Assembly: GCA_946625675.1 (NCBI GenBank)
Contig: CAMOTI010000114.1
Span: 1-40,675, forward strand
Source of the DNA: an uncultured Prevotellaceae bacterium
Lineage (GTDB): Bacteria > Bacteroidota > Bacteroidia > Bacteroidales > Bacteroidaceae
Direction: 5' to 3'
Length of the DNA: 40,675 nucleotides
Of this stretch, positions 25,211 to 33,025 are shown piece after piece (position 1 is the stretch's first letter; each line of letters begins with the position of its first letter). The position numbers and the translations under genes were made by a program. Below the pieces are notes generated by a model. The model was not told the DNA's origin, ran no database searches, and worked only from the letters and a program-made list of their open reading frames with translations.

Positions 25211-26437
25211 TTATTCGTTTTGTGCAATTTTCAAATACTCTTCCACTTCTTGAAATGCAGCCTTCAACTCCTCCAGGCTAAGCCCGTCATAGCGTTCGAT
25301 GGTCTTCTCGATGAAATGCATCGGATCGGTCATCTGCTGCAAGTCGGCTATCTCGAACGTGGGCATCGGTTTCTTCGCTTTTTCATGCTCTTCCTGGCCC
25401 CGCCAGATGGTCTTTGGGTTGTAGCGCAGCTCACCGTCGTTCTCAATCATTTTGTACACCGTCTGGTTGAAGTCCGAAGGAATGTCGGCCTTATAGTCAA
25501 TATGCAGGCGGAAGTAGCCTCGGCCTCCGCCGCTGATGAATGCCTTCAGCCCGTCAAGCGTCTCTTTCTGCGAGTGGTAGGCCTCTTTGTCGGATGGTAG
25601 AATATGGAAATGACGCAGCTCGTTGATAAACAGTTGCCGGATTTCTACGCTGCCTCCATGCCGGTCGATGTCCACGAGGCTCACGCTGTGAGGGTAACGC
25701 TCGTCGCAACTCACGTGGAGCGCGCTGCCGCTGTAGCGCATCACGCCGGAAGGGTAGCTGACCACTTCTTCCTGCTGGTCTTCCCTGTGTCCGATGGTCT
25801 GGGGCTTGTGGATATGGCCCAATGCGAGGTAGTCAAAGCCGCTACCCATCTTGCTGGCATCCACGGTCTTGATCTGGCCATGGAAGTCGTGACCCTCGCT
25901 GTCCATGTTGGTCACCGCGGCGTGCGCCATCATCACCACCGGTTTTGACTCCGTATTCTCTTTCGCCACGTAGTCAAGCAATGCCTGGATCTGGACGGGA
26001 CGCTCACCGGTCAGGAACGGTAACGCCACGATATAGCCGCTCTCCAGCCGGACGATATAATTCTCTTTCCAGCCGATTGGGGCATTCTCGATGTCGTAGG
26101 GGGGAGCTTGTGCCACGATATGCACGTTTTGTGCTTTCCAAAGCATGTGGTCGGCATGCAGACGCGAGGGGGAATCGTGGTTGCCGGCGGTTATCACGAT
26201 TGTCAGCTTCGGGTATTTCTCGTGAAGACTGACGAAATACTCGTTGAAGAACATTTTCACTTGTACGCCCGGCTGCTGGATGTCGAACACGTCGCCGCTC
26301 ACTACCAGCGCGTCGGGATTATACTCCTCAATCCACCCTTCCAACTGACGGAAAAAATGCTTATGCTCGTCCTCCCGACTGTAATTCTGATAAAGAATCT
26401 GACCCAAATGCAAGTCCGCTGTGTGAATGATTCTCAT
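25211..26437 (-). CDS. sbcD: Exonuclease SbcD (Mre11-like nuclease subunit)
   Basis: A 408-residue calcineurin-like nuclease. Metal-binding residues are in place: Asp8-x-His10 (TADLHLG), Gly48-Asp49, GNHD at 85-88, His in MMAHAAV, and GHIH. It provides the manganese-dependent nuclease of the SbcCD complex. It is the first gene of the sbcDC pair. Confidence 0.95.
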   Translation of the reverse strand: MRIIHTADLHLGQILYQNYSREDEHKHFFRQLEGWIEEYNPDALVVSGDVFDIQQPGVQVKMFFNEYFVSLHEKYPKLTIVITAGNHDSPSRLHADHMLWKAQNVHIVAQAPPYDIENAPIGWKENYIVRLESGYIVALPFLTGERPVQIQALLDYVAKENTESKPVVMMAHAAVTNMDSEGHDFHGQIKTVDASKMGSGFDYLALGHIHKPQTIGHREDQQEEVVSYPSGVMRYSGSALHVSCDERYPHSVSLVDIDRHGGSVEIRQLFINELRHFHILPSDKEAYHSQKETLDGLKAFISGGGRGYFRLHIDYKADIPSDFNQTVYKMIENDGELRYNPKTIWRGQEEHEKAKKPMPTFEIADLQQMTDPMHFIEKTIERYDGLSLEELKAAFQEVEEYLKIAQNE

Positions 26438-26498
26438 AGCTTTTTATGTTTTTTTGATTAGATTCCATAGCCTATATCGGTGCTATTTTTCTTGTTTG

Positions 26499-26506
26499 CA
26501 AAGTTA
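26499..26506 (-). promoter_or_regulatory. -7 element for sbcDC
   Basis: The minus strand reads TAACTTTG, 62 nt upstream of the sbcD ATG. No -33 element is clear. Confidence 0.6.
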
Positions 26507-26662
26507 TAAAAAAAATGTGAAAAAAGAAAGAGATTCATTATTTTTTCAATAGTCTCTTTAGCCACTATCATCTTTATAGTATTTATAGCCTCTATGGACC
26601 AAAAAGCTACAAAATCGAAAAAATATGTATCTTATCTGAAAACCAGTTTTGTCTTTTTTCTC

Positions 26663-26670
26663 TAACTTTG
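26663..26670 (+). promoter_or_regulatory. -7 element for the aldo/keto reductase operon
   Basis: TAACTTTG, 31 nt upstream of ATG 26702. The -33 position has no TTTG, so a regulator may be needed for activity (inference). Confidence 0.6.
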
Positions 26671-26701
26671 CAACATCAAAAACAACTAAATCTATCTGCA
26701 T

Positions 26702-27652
26702 ATGGTTTACAACGAAATCGGATCTACCGGCATGAAGGTGTCAAACCTCTCATTCGGGGCATCTTCTCTCGGTGGAGTCTTCCACGACATTCGGGAAGAA
26801 GAAGGCATCAGGGCAGTACATACGGCTGTCGACAACGGCATCAACTTCATCGATGTGTCGCCCTATTATGGACACTACAAGGCGGAGATGGTGCTCGGAA
26901 AGGCGCTCCGGGAGATCCCGCGCGACAAGTATTACCTCTCCACGAAAGTGGGACGCTACGGAAAGGACGGCGTCAACACCTGGGACTATTCCGCCAAGCG
27001 GGCCACCGACAGTGTCTATGAGAGCATGGAGCGCCTGGGCATCGACCACATCGACTTGATCAACGTGCACGACATCGAGTTCCAGGCCGCTCTGCCAGGA
27101 GGACTTCAGAAAGTGGTGGACGACACCCTCCCTGCATTAGTTGAGCTGCGCAAGAAAGGGGTGGTGGGACATGTCGGCATCACCGACCTGCAGCCGGAAA
27201 ACCTCAAGTGGGTGGTAGAGCATGCCGAGCCGGGCACCGTGGAGAGTATCCTCTGCTTCTGCCATTATAGCCTTAACGACACGCTCATCACTGACTACAT
27301 CGATTTCTTCCAACAGCATAACGTTGGCATCATCAACGCATCGCCGCTATCCATGGGACTTCTCTCATCCAGAGGCGCACCAGCTTGGCATCCGGCAGAG
27401 GAACCGCTGCGGAAAGCCTGCGAAAAGGCAGCGAAATTCTGTGCCGAGCAGGGATACCCCATAGAAAAACTGGCCATTCAGTTCTCCACCAGCCTCAACC
27501 CGCAGATTGCCACCACGCTCTTCAGCAGTGCCAACCCCCAGAACGTACTCAAGAACATCAACTTCGTCAACGACCCGATGGATAAGCAACTCGTCAGCGA
27601 TGTTCAGCGCATCATCGGCGACCAGATGTTCGTACGATGGAAAAACAGCTGA
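26702..27652 (+). CDS. Aldo/keto reductase (L-galactose/L-fucose dehydrogenase-like)
   Basis: A 316-residue NAD(P)-dependent oxidoreductase with a TIM-barrel fold. The catalytic tetrad Asp51, Tyr56, Lys82 and His123 (FIDVSPYYG, STKVGRYG, NVHDIE) is intact. The N-terminal LSFGASSLGGVF pattern is like plant L-galactose dehydrogenase and bacterial D-threo-aldose 1-dehydrogenase, which oxidise the C1 hydroxyl of L-fucose and related sugars to a lactone. The next gene is a lactonase-like amidohydrolase, and an alpha-L-fucosidase follows, so L-fucose is the likely substrate. Substrate specificity is inferred from context. Confidence 0.85.
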   Translation: MVYNEIGSTGMKVSNLSFGASSLGGVFHDIREEEGIRAVHTAVDNGINFIDVSPYYGHYKAEMVLGKALREIPRDKYYLSTKVGRYGKDGVNTWDYSAKRATDSVYESMERLGIDHIDLINVHDIEFQAALPGGLQKVVDDTLPALVELRKKGVVGHVGITDLQPENLKWVVEHAEPGTVESILCFCHYSLNDTLITDYIDFFQQHNVGIINASPLSMGLLSSRGAPAWHPAEEPLRKACEKAAKFCAEQGYPIEKLAIQFSTSLNPQIATTLFSSANPQNVLKNINFVNDPMDKQLVSDVQRIIGDQMFVRWKNS

Positions 27653-27665
27653 TCTTTTTAATGAA

Positions 27666-27705
27666 CTAGAAATTCTAGAGATTCTAGAAAATCTAGGACC
27701 CCTAG
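27666..27705. repeat. CTAG array with 9-bp period
   Basis: The tetranucleotide CTAG occurs five times at exact 9-bp steps (27666, 27675, 27684, 27693, 27702), within units like CTAGAAATT. The array lies just after the aldo/keto reductase stop. Confidence 0.9.
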
Positions 27706-27721
27706 ACAATATAGTAACTTC

Positions 27722-27742
27722 ACTCTAAACTCTCAACTCTCA
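27722..27742. repeat. Heptad repeat before the amidohydrolase gene
   Basis: Three ACTCTMA units, then ACTAATA, ending 5 nt before ATG 27755. Confidence 0.85.
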
Positions 27743-27754
27743 ACTAATAAAAAC

Positions 27755-28696
27755 ATGCCCATCATCGACGCTCATTCCCATCTCTGGCTCCGCCAGGACA
27801 CGATCCTCAACGGCAAGCCCATCCGTACCACCACCAACGGACGCTCCATTTTCTTCGGTGAGGAGGTCCAGATGCTGCCGCCCTTCATCATCGACGGACG
27901 TAACACAGCAGAGATTTTCCTCTCTAACATGGACTATGCGCAGGTTGCTGCGGCCGTTGTTGTGCAGGAGTTTATCGACGGACTCCAGAACGACTATCTT
28001 GCCGACGTGCAGAGGCGCTTCCCTGGTCGATTCATCACCTGCGGTATGGCCGACTATCTCAAGCCGGGCTTCTTCGATAAGGCAAAGTCACTCATCGACA
28101 GCGGTTTCAAAGGCATCGCCATTCCGGGCCACCGTCTCGACACGCCACAGGGAAGAGTCCTCCTCAACTCGGACGAGATGATGCGGATGTTCAAGCTTAT
28201 GGAGCAAAAAGACGTCTTCCTGTCCGTCACGCTCGCAGATGGCGACATACAGGTGGGCGAGATGGAAGAGGTCATTCAGGAATGTCCGAATCTCAGAATT
28301 GCAGTCGGACATTTCGGCATGGCCAATCCCCCGGTTGCACCTCCTTGGCTCGACAAGGGATGGCAAAGCCAGATACGTCTTGCACGCCACGACAATGTGA
28401 TGATTGAGTCGGGAGGCATCACCTGGCTCTACAACTCGGAGTTCTATCCTTACCCGTCGGCCATTCGCACTTTCAGGGAAGCGGCTGACCTCGTAGGGTG
28501 GGAACGCCTCATGTGGGGAAGCGACTATCCACGAACCATCACAGCCATCACCTACCGTATGAGCTACGACTTCATCACCAAATCCACGGAATTGACCGAC
28601 CACCAAAAAGCGCTGGTTCTCGGAGAGAACGCTGAGCGCTTCTATGGTTTCCAAAACCTCATCGACCTCCCGTACATCAAGAATATGTCGGAGTGA
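27755..28696 (+). CDS. Amidohydrolase-family protein (lactonase-like)
   Basis: A 313-residue metal-dependent hydrolase of the amidohydrolase-2 type. The metal-binding DAHSH (5-9) opens the barrel, and the Asp metal ligand is in GSDYP (about residue 259). Family members include fuconolactonase and other sugar lactonases as well as decarboxylases. Placed after an aldose dehydrogenase and before a sugar-alcohol-type dehydrogenase, it would hydrolyse fuconolactone or a similar lactone (inference). A decarboxylase or hydrolase of another ring substrate is also possible. Confidence 0.75.
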   Translation: MPIIDAHSHLWLRQDTILNGKPIRTTTNGRSIFFGEEVQMLPPFIIDGRNTAEIFLSNMDYAQVAAAVVVQEFIDGLQNDYLADVQRRFPGRFITCGMADYLKPGFFDKAKSLIDSGFKGIAIPGHRLDTPQGRVLLNSDEMMRMFKLMEQKDVFLSVTLADGDIQVGEMEEVIQECPNLRIAVGHFGMANPPVAPPWLDKGWQSQIRLARHDNVMIESGGITWLYNSEFYPYPSAIRTFREAADLVGWERLMWGSDYPRTITAITYRMSYDFITKSTELTDHQKALVLGENAERFYGFQNLIDLPYIKNMSE

Positions 28697-28704
28697 TTTT
28701 TTTA

Positions 28705-28732
28705 GTTGAAAGTTTAAAGTTTAAAGTTGAAG
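28705..28732. repeat. Heptad repeat (GTTTAAA type)
   Basis: Four 7-bp units (GTTGAAA, GTTTAAA, GTTTAAA, GTTGAAG) just after the amidohydrolase stop. Confidence 0.8.
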
Positions 28733-28760
28733 ATGAAAGGGATTGCACTTCTACAAGTCA

Positions 28761-28951
28761 TTCCCCGTTTGGCATGCAAATAGTTGAATAAAAAAATAGT
28801 CAAATAAATAGTAAATCGTAAATAGTAAATCGTAAATATCAATCATAATCGCTTCCCGCAACTTAGTTCCCGTTTGGCATGCAAATAGCTGAATATAAAA
28901 ATAGTCAAATAAATAGTAAATCGTAAATAGTAAATCGTAAATATCAATCAT
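28761..28951. repeat. 85-bp tandem duplication abutting the alcohol dehydrogenase start codon
   Basis: Copy 1 (28761-28846) and copy 2 (28867-28951) differ at only a few bases and are 105 nt apart. Both contain four NGTAAAT heptads (28810-28837 and 28915-28942). Copy 2 ends with the AT of the ATG start; copy 1 has ATAA there, so it has no start codon. On the minus strand the repeat reads as a 66-residue frame (28751-28951) with two near-identical hydrophobic halves, but codon bias and context give no support for expression. Confidence 0.9.
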
Positions 28952-29975
28952 GTTAGCAATTCAAATCACACATCAGCAACAACTGAACATTATCGATATT
29001 CCTGCACCTCAGCAGCCTGTAGGAGGCGAGGTGCTTCTTAGAATGAACTACGTAGGTTTCTGTGGTTCAGACATCAACACCTTCATGGGACGTAACACCA
29101 TGGCACTCAATCCCGTCATTCCGGGGCATGAGATCGGCGCCGTCATCGAGGCGGTGGGCCCCGACGTGCCGGAAGGGCTCCGTCCTGGTATGGTAGTCAC
29201 CTGCAATCCTTACACCAACTGCGGAAAATGTGCGTCTTGCCGTAACGGACGTGTCAATGCATGCCAGCATAATGAGACGCTCGGCGTCCAGCGGAACGGC
29301 GCCATGAAGGAACTGATTATCATGCCGTGGGAGAAGGTCATCCCTGCTGGTCTGCTCACACCGCGCACTTGCGCACTTGTTGAGCCGATGAGCGTCGGAT
29401 TCCATGCCGTCAGCCGTGCACAGGTCACCGACATCGACGTGGTGCTCGTCATCGGATGCGGAATGGTCGGAATGGGAGCTGTCGTTCGCTCCGTACAGCG
29501 TGGCGCAACGGTTGTGGCGGCTGACATCGACGACGAGAAACTGGCGCTGGCCAAGAAGATGGGGGCCAACTATGTGATCAATACACGCACTGAGGATGTG
29601 CATGCACGACTGTTGGAGATGACGTCTGGATTCGGCCCTGACGTGGTCATCGAGGCGGTGGGAAGCACCCAGACCTACCAGATGGCGGTCGGCGAGGTGG
29701 CGTTCACAGGCCGTGTCATCTGCATCGGATACGCCAAGGCGGAGGTGTCTTTCCAGACCAAATATTTCGTGCAGAAAGAACTCGATATCAGGGGGTCGCG
29801 CAATGCGCAGCCATCCGACTTCCGCGCTGTCATCCACTACCTTGAGAAAGGCACCTGCCCAGTCGACGAACTCATCACAAAGGTCATCAAGCCGCAGGAC
29901 GCGCTGCAAACCATGCAGTGGTGGAGCCAGAACCCGGGAAAAGTGTTCAGAATCCTTGTCGACTTCACACAATAA
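28950..29975 (+). CDS. Zinc-dependent alcohol dehydrogenase (medium-chain, sorbitol-DH-like)
   Basis: A 341-residue medium-chain dehydrogenase. Catalytic zinc ligands Cys38, His60 and Glu61, with Glu145, structural-zinc Cys91, Cys94, Cys97 and Cys105, and the NAD-binding GCGMVG (169-174) are all present. Relatives oxidise sugar alcohols or sugar acids such as L-idonate, galactitol or L-fuconate intermediates. The gene sits in the fucose cluster and may oxidise a later pathway intermediate (inference). Its start codon is the end of the 85-bp duplicated segment. Confidence 0.85.
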   Translation: MLAIQITHQQQLNIIDIPAPQQPVGGEVLLRMNYVGFCGSDINTFMGRNTMALNPVIPGHEIGAVIEAVGPDVPEGLRPGMVVTCNPYTNCGKCASCRNGRVNACQHNETLGVQRNGAMKELIIMPWEKVIPAGLLTPRTCALVEPMSVGFHAVSRAQVTDIDVVLVIGCGMVGMGAVVRSVQRGATVVAADIDDEKLALAKKMGANYVINTRTEDVHARLLEMTSGFGPDVVIEAVGSTQTYQMAVGEVAFTGRVICIGYAKAEVSFQTKYFVQKELDIRGSRNAQPSDFRAVIHYLEKGTCPVDELITKVIKPQDALQTMQWWSQNPGKVFRILVDFTQ

Positions 29976-30123
29976 ATAATAATTCGGCATTTCATTCGTT
30001 ATATTATCAGCAGCTTGTCTTCCAGCAAGCTGTTTGTGCTTGATTTATGTTTGCCCGTGTGGCAGAGAGCCACTTGGCTGACTCTTTTCATTCCTGTCGT
30101 AACGAATTAAAAATAACACTGAT

Positions 30124-30924
30124 ATGCCCCGTTTTGCCTTATTTGTCGTCTTTCTGCTCTTCCCCTTCCTCTCAGTCCTGTCTCATGAGCGGGTGAGCAC
30201 TTATTCCGCATCACTTGTGACGGCTCAAAAGCCGCCAAGGCGCATCCTCTTCATCGGCGACTCCATCACCGACGGAGGCTGGGGTAACAGCGGGGGCTCC
30301 AGCAAGTCCAGCCAGGAGAGAAGCCACGGCGACATGAACCATATCTTCGGACATGGATATATGGAGATGTGTGCGGCCCATTTTTTGAGTCTGTACCCTC
30401 AGCGCGACTATCTGTTTTTCAATAGGGGAATTTCCGGCAACACCATCTACGACATGCAGAAACGGTGGAAGACCGACGCACTGGACATCAATCCAGACGT
30501 GATTTCCATCCTTATCGGGACGAACGACATACATGAGTTTCTCAGCGAAAAATCAGACGTGCCTTATGACTTTAACCGTTGGGAGCAAACCTACAGATTG
30601 CTGCTGGATGAGATAAAAAAGCAGAATCCAGATATCCGCATCGTCTTGGCCACCCCATTCGTGGCTAAAGCCGGTTGGGTGGGGAAGGCCGACAACTTCG
30701 AACATCGGAAGACGATGGTGGAACAGCTTGCGGAAATTGTCCGGAAAATTGCAGCTGACTACCATGCCGTCCTCCTTCCTTTCGACGAACTCTTCAAGTC
30801 AATACAGCCACTGGCGCCGCGCGACAACTACTGGATCTGGGACGGCATCCATCCCACCACAGCCGGGCACCGGCGCATGGCTGACCTCTGGATCAGCAAC
30901 ACCGCCGACCTCTTCGCCGAGTAG
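30124..30924 (+). CDS. Secreted SGNH/GDSL hydrolase (esterase)
   Basis: A 266-residue hydrolase with a signal peptide (about 1-20). Block I GDSITDG (nucleophile Ser47), the Gly of block II (FFNRGISGNT), block III GTNDIH and block V DGIHPT carry the Ser, Gly, Asn and Asp/His residues that name the family. SGNH enzymes often remove acetyl groups from glycans, which would suit a neighbour of a fucosidase. The TAG stop codon lies inside the dispersed 30-bp palindrome (copy B). Confidence 0.87.
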   Translation: MPRFALFVVFLLFPFLSVLSHERVSTYSASLVTAQKPPRRILFIGDSITDGGWGNSGGSSKSSQERSHGDMNHIFGHGYMEMCAAHFLSLYPQRDYLFFNRGISGNTIYDMQKRWKTDALDINPDVISILIGTNDIHEFLSEKSDVPYDFNRWEQTYRLLLDEIKKQNPDIRIVLATPFVAKAGWVGKADNFEHRKTMVEQLAEIVRKIAADYHAVLLPFDELFKSIQPLAPRDNYWIWDGIHPTTAGHRRMADLWISNTADLFAE

Positions 30925-30950
30925 AGACGCCCCGTGGGGCGTCTTGTAAC
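30921..30950 (+). repeat. 30-bp dispersed palindromic element, copy B
   Basis: Same element as at 8651-8680 and 32652-32681. Its first bases, GTAG, provide the TAG stop codon of the SGNH gene. Confidence 0.9.
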
Positions 30951-31035
30951 TTTTATTTTGTCCTGCCACATCACATTAGTAAATAAACTTTTCACTTCGT
31001 AGAATCTTTTCACTTAATCCCCAACCTTTTTCCTT

Positions 31036-32655
31036 ATGAAAAAATCCATTCTCTCCCTTTCTTTCCTCCTTGCGTCAATTCTCTCAGTCAACGCGCAAAA
31101 CAACGTGGTTCCTGTCATCAACCCCCACGAGCAGATGGCGCAGGGAAAATATGAGCCTACATGGCAGTCGCTACAGCAGCATCAGACACCGGAATGGTTC
31201 CGCGATGCCAAATTCGGAATCTGGGCACACTGGGGACCTCAGTGCGTGGAGGGCTCAGGCGACTGGATGGCCCGGGGGCTGTATCAGGAAGGGACGGATG
31301 CATACAAATATCATGTCCAGCACTATGGCCATCCATCTGAATTCGGATTCAAGGACGTACTTCCGCTGTTCAAGGCAGAGAAATGGGATCCTGACAAACT
31401 CGTCGAGCGATATAAACGATGCGGAGCACAGTATTTCTTTGTGCTGGGCAACCACCACGACAACTTCGACCTCTGGGACTCGCAATACCAACCATGGAAC
31501 TCCAAGAACATCGGACCTCATAAGGACATTCTCGACGGATGGGCGAAAGCGGCTAAGAAGTACGGACTTCCTCTCGGCATCAGCTTCCATGCCGACCACG
31601 CCTGGACTTGGTATGAGACCGCTCAACGCTACGACCTTAACGGACCGAAGGCGGGAGTCTATTACGACGGACATCTCACCAAGGCGGACGGAAAAGGAAA
31701 ATGGTGGGAGGGATACGACCCTCAGCAACTCTATGCGCAGAACCATCCCATGAGTGAGAAAAGCTGGTGGAACAGAAGCATCCATAACCAGTGGGGATGG
31801 GATAACGGAGCGGCATTGCCTACATCGGAGTTCGTCACCAATTTCTATGACCGAACACTTGACGCCATCAACCGATACAATCCCGACCTCGTCTATTTCG
31901 ACGTCACCGTACTGCCTTTCTATGGTATCAGCGACGCGGGTATGCGTATCGCTACACATCTATATAATAAGAATGACAAAAGCGTCGTTTTCGGAAAGAT
32001 TCTCAACGAGGAGCAGCGAAAAGCCATCACATGGGACGTGGAGCGGGGAGCACCGAACGAGATTGTGCCAGAGCCGTGGCAGACCTGCAACTGCATCGGG
32101 GGATGGCACTACAACACTGGCATCTACGAGCGTAACGGATATAAGACTGCGGGCACTGTCATCCGCCAGCTGGTCGACATCGTCAGCAAGAACGGATGCC
32201 TTCTCTTGAATATTCCCCTGAGAGCTGACGGCACCTACGACGAGAAGGAGGAGGTGATACTCGACGAACTCGAGGCATGGATGTCGGTCAACGGTGAGAG
32301 CATCTTCAAGACGCGCCCGTGGCATATCTTCGGTGAGGGACCTGTGGCTCAAAAGACCATAAAACTCAACGCACAGGGATTCAACGACGAGATCTTCGGA
32401 AAGATGGACTACCGTGACATCCGCTTCAACCAGACGGACAAATACCTCTATGTCACTGCTATGGGATGGCCGGAAAGCGGAACGCTCGTCATCAAGTCGC
32501 TCGCCAAAGGCAACAACTACTTCAAGAAAAAAATCAGCAATGTCTTCCTTCTGGGACATGGCAAACTGAAGGCAGAGCAAACCGCCGATGGACTTACCGT
32601 CCATCTCCCTGAACCTACCAATAAAATCGCACCAGTCCTGAGGATCAGCAAGTAG
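31036..32655 (+). CDS. Alpha-L-fucosidase (GH29)
   Basis: A 539-residue glycoside hydrolase with a signal peptide (about 1-20). GH29 motifs include the substrate-binding WFRDAKFGIWAHWG (54-67), FVLGNHHDNFDLWDS (135-149), and VYFD (nucleophile Asp289). KNGCLLLNIPLRADG closes the barrel and is like the KNGNLLLN of other members. A beta-rich C-terminal domain follows. It is predicted to release L-fucose from glycans at the surface or in the periplasm. The TAG stop again lies in the dispersed palindrome (copy C). Confidence 0.92.
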   Translation: MKKSILSLSFLLASILSVNAQNNVVPVINPHEQMAQGKYEPTWQSLQQHQTPEWFRDAKFGIWAHWGPQCVEGSGDWMARGLYQEGTDAYKYHVQHYGHPSEFGFKDVLPLFKAEKWDPDKLVERYKRCGAQYFFVLGNHHDNFDLWDSQYQPWNSKNIGPHKDILDGWAKAAKKYGLPLGISFHADHAWTWYETAQRYDLNGPKAGVYYDGHLTKADGKGKWWEGYDPQQLYAQNHPMSEKSWWNRSIHNQWGWDNGAALPTSEFVTNFYDRTLDAINRYNPDLVYFDVTVLPFYGISDAGMRIATHLYNKNDKSVVFGKILNEEQRKAITWDVERGAPNEIVPEPWQTCNCIGGWHYNTGIYERNGYKTAGTVIRQLVDIVSKNGCLLLNIPLRADGTYDEKEEVILDELEAWMSVNGESIFKTRPWHIFGEGPVAQKTIKLNAQGFNDEIFGKMDYRDIRFNQTDKYLYVTAMGWPESGTLVIKSLAKGNNYFKKKISNVFLLGHGKLKAEQTADGLTVHLPEPTNKIAPVLRISK

Positions 32656-32681
32656 AGACGCCCCGTGGGGCGTCTTGTAAC
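32652..32681 (+). repeat. 30-bp dispersed palindromic element, copy C
   Basis: Identical to copy B (30921-30950). It provides the TAG stop of the fucosidase gene. Confidence 0.9.
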
Positions 32682-32952
32682 CTCAAAAACTCCAACATCA
32701 TATACGTTAAAGCATCTTCGATAGGACTATTACGAACCTAAGAACTTTCTTCTTCCGGCGCCCGTTGACGTCCACACCCCCAGTGCGGATGAGCTACCGT
32801 GCGATACAGGAGTGTGGTTGCGCAAAAATCAGATGATTTTTGTTTTTGCAGCGTCAAGAACAGACTTGCCATTTCTTGTTCCGTTTCTGCCCATCCACCG
32901 TTGCAACCCACGCATAGGCTTTATTCTCTACCATCTTTTTGGTATCTGTTTT
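32682..32952. other. Spacer of unknown content after the fucosidase gene
   Basis: No protein gene is convincing. A structured segment lies at about 32775-32818: CCACAC pairs with GTGTGG around an inner stem GTGCGG/CCGTGC. On the minus strand a 44-codon frame with ATG (32738-32872) crosses it; it is a candidate peptide but its composition (WGCGRQRAPEEESS at the end) is unremarkable. A weak AT-rich hairpin is at 32824-32841. A tRNA was considered and rejected. Confidence 0.4.
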
Positions 32953-32986
32953 ACCGCTGTTGTGCGATTGCGCAGCAGCGGTTTTT
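32953..32986 (+). terminator. Rho-independent terminator upstream of the sulfur-carrier operon
   Basis: A 13-bp stem (32953-32965 with 32970-32982, two G-U pairs), loop GATT, followed by TTTT. It ends transcripts from upstream and overlaps the -33 region of the next promoter. Confidence 0.85.
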
Positions 32987-32998
32987 GCTGTAACTTTG
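32967..32998 (+). promoter_or_regulatory. Promoter ATTG-N20-TAACTTTG for the sulfur-carrier operon
   Basis: ATTG 32967-32970 and TAACTTTG 32991-32998. The transcript would start near 33005, about 20 nt before ATG 33026. Confidence 0.75.
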
Positions 32999-33025
32999 CA
33001 GCGGAAAACAAAACTATTCAAAACA

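Noticed and set aside
28751-28951. Minus-strand 66-residue hydrophobic tandem-repeat peptide as a real gene
   Set aside because: It is generated by the duplicated heptad-rich DNA and starts over the opposite strand's start codon; no promoter is visible, so it is not annotated as a CDS.
30046-30053. TATGTTTG as a promoter for the SGNH gene
   Set aside because: It fits TAnnTTTG, but no -33 element is found at 19-21 bp, so support is too weak to list.
32757-32818. tRNA-like sequence on the minus strand (GGTAGCTCA followed by a 7-bp stem)
   Set aside because: No acceptor stem pairs around it and the T-arm consensus is missing, so it does not fold as a tRNA.
32939-33025. Upstream GTG start for the sulfur carrier protein
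   Set aside because: It would begin before the terminator and promoter at 32953-32998; the ATG at 33026 gives the normal family length.
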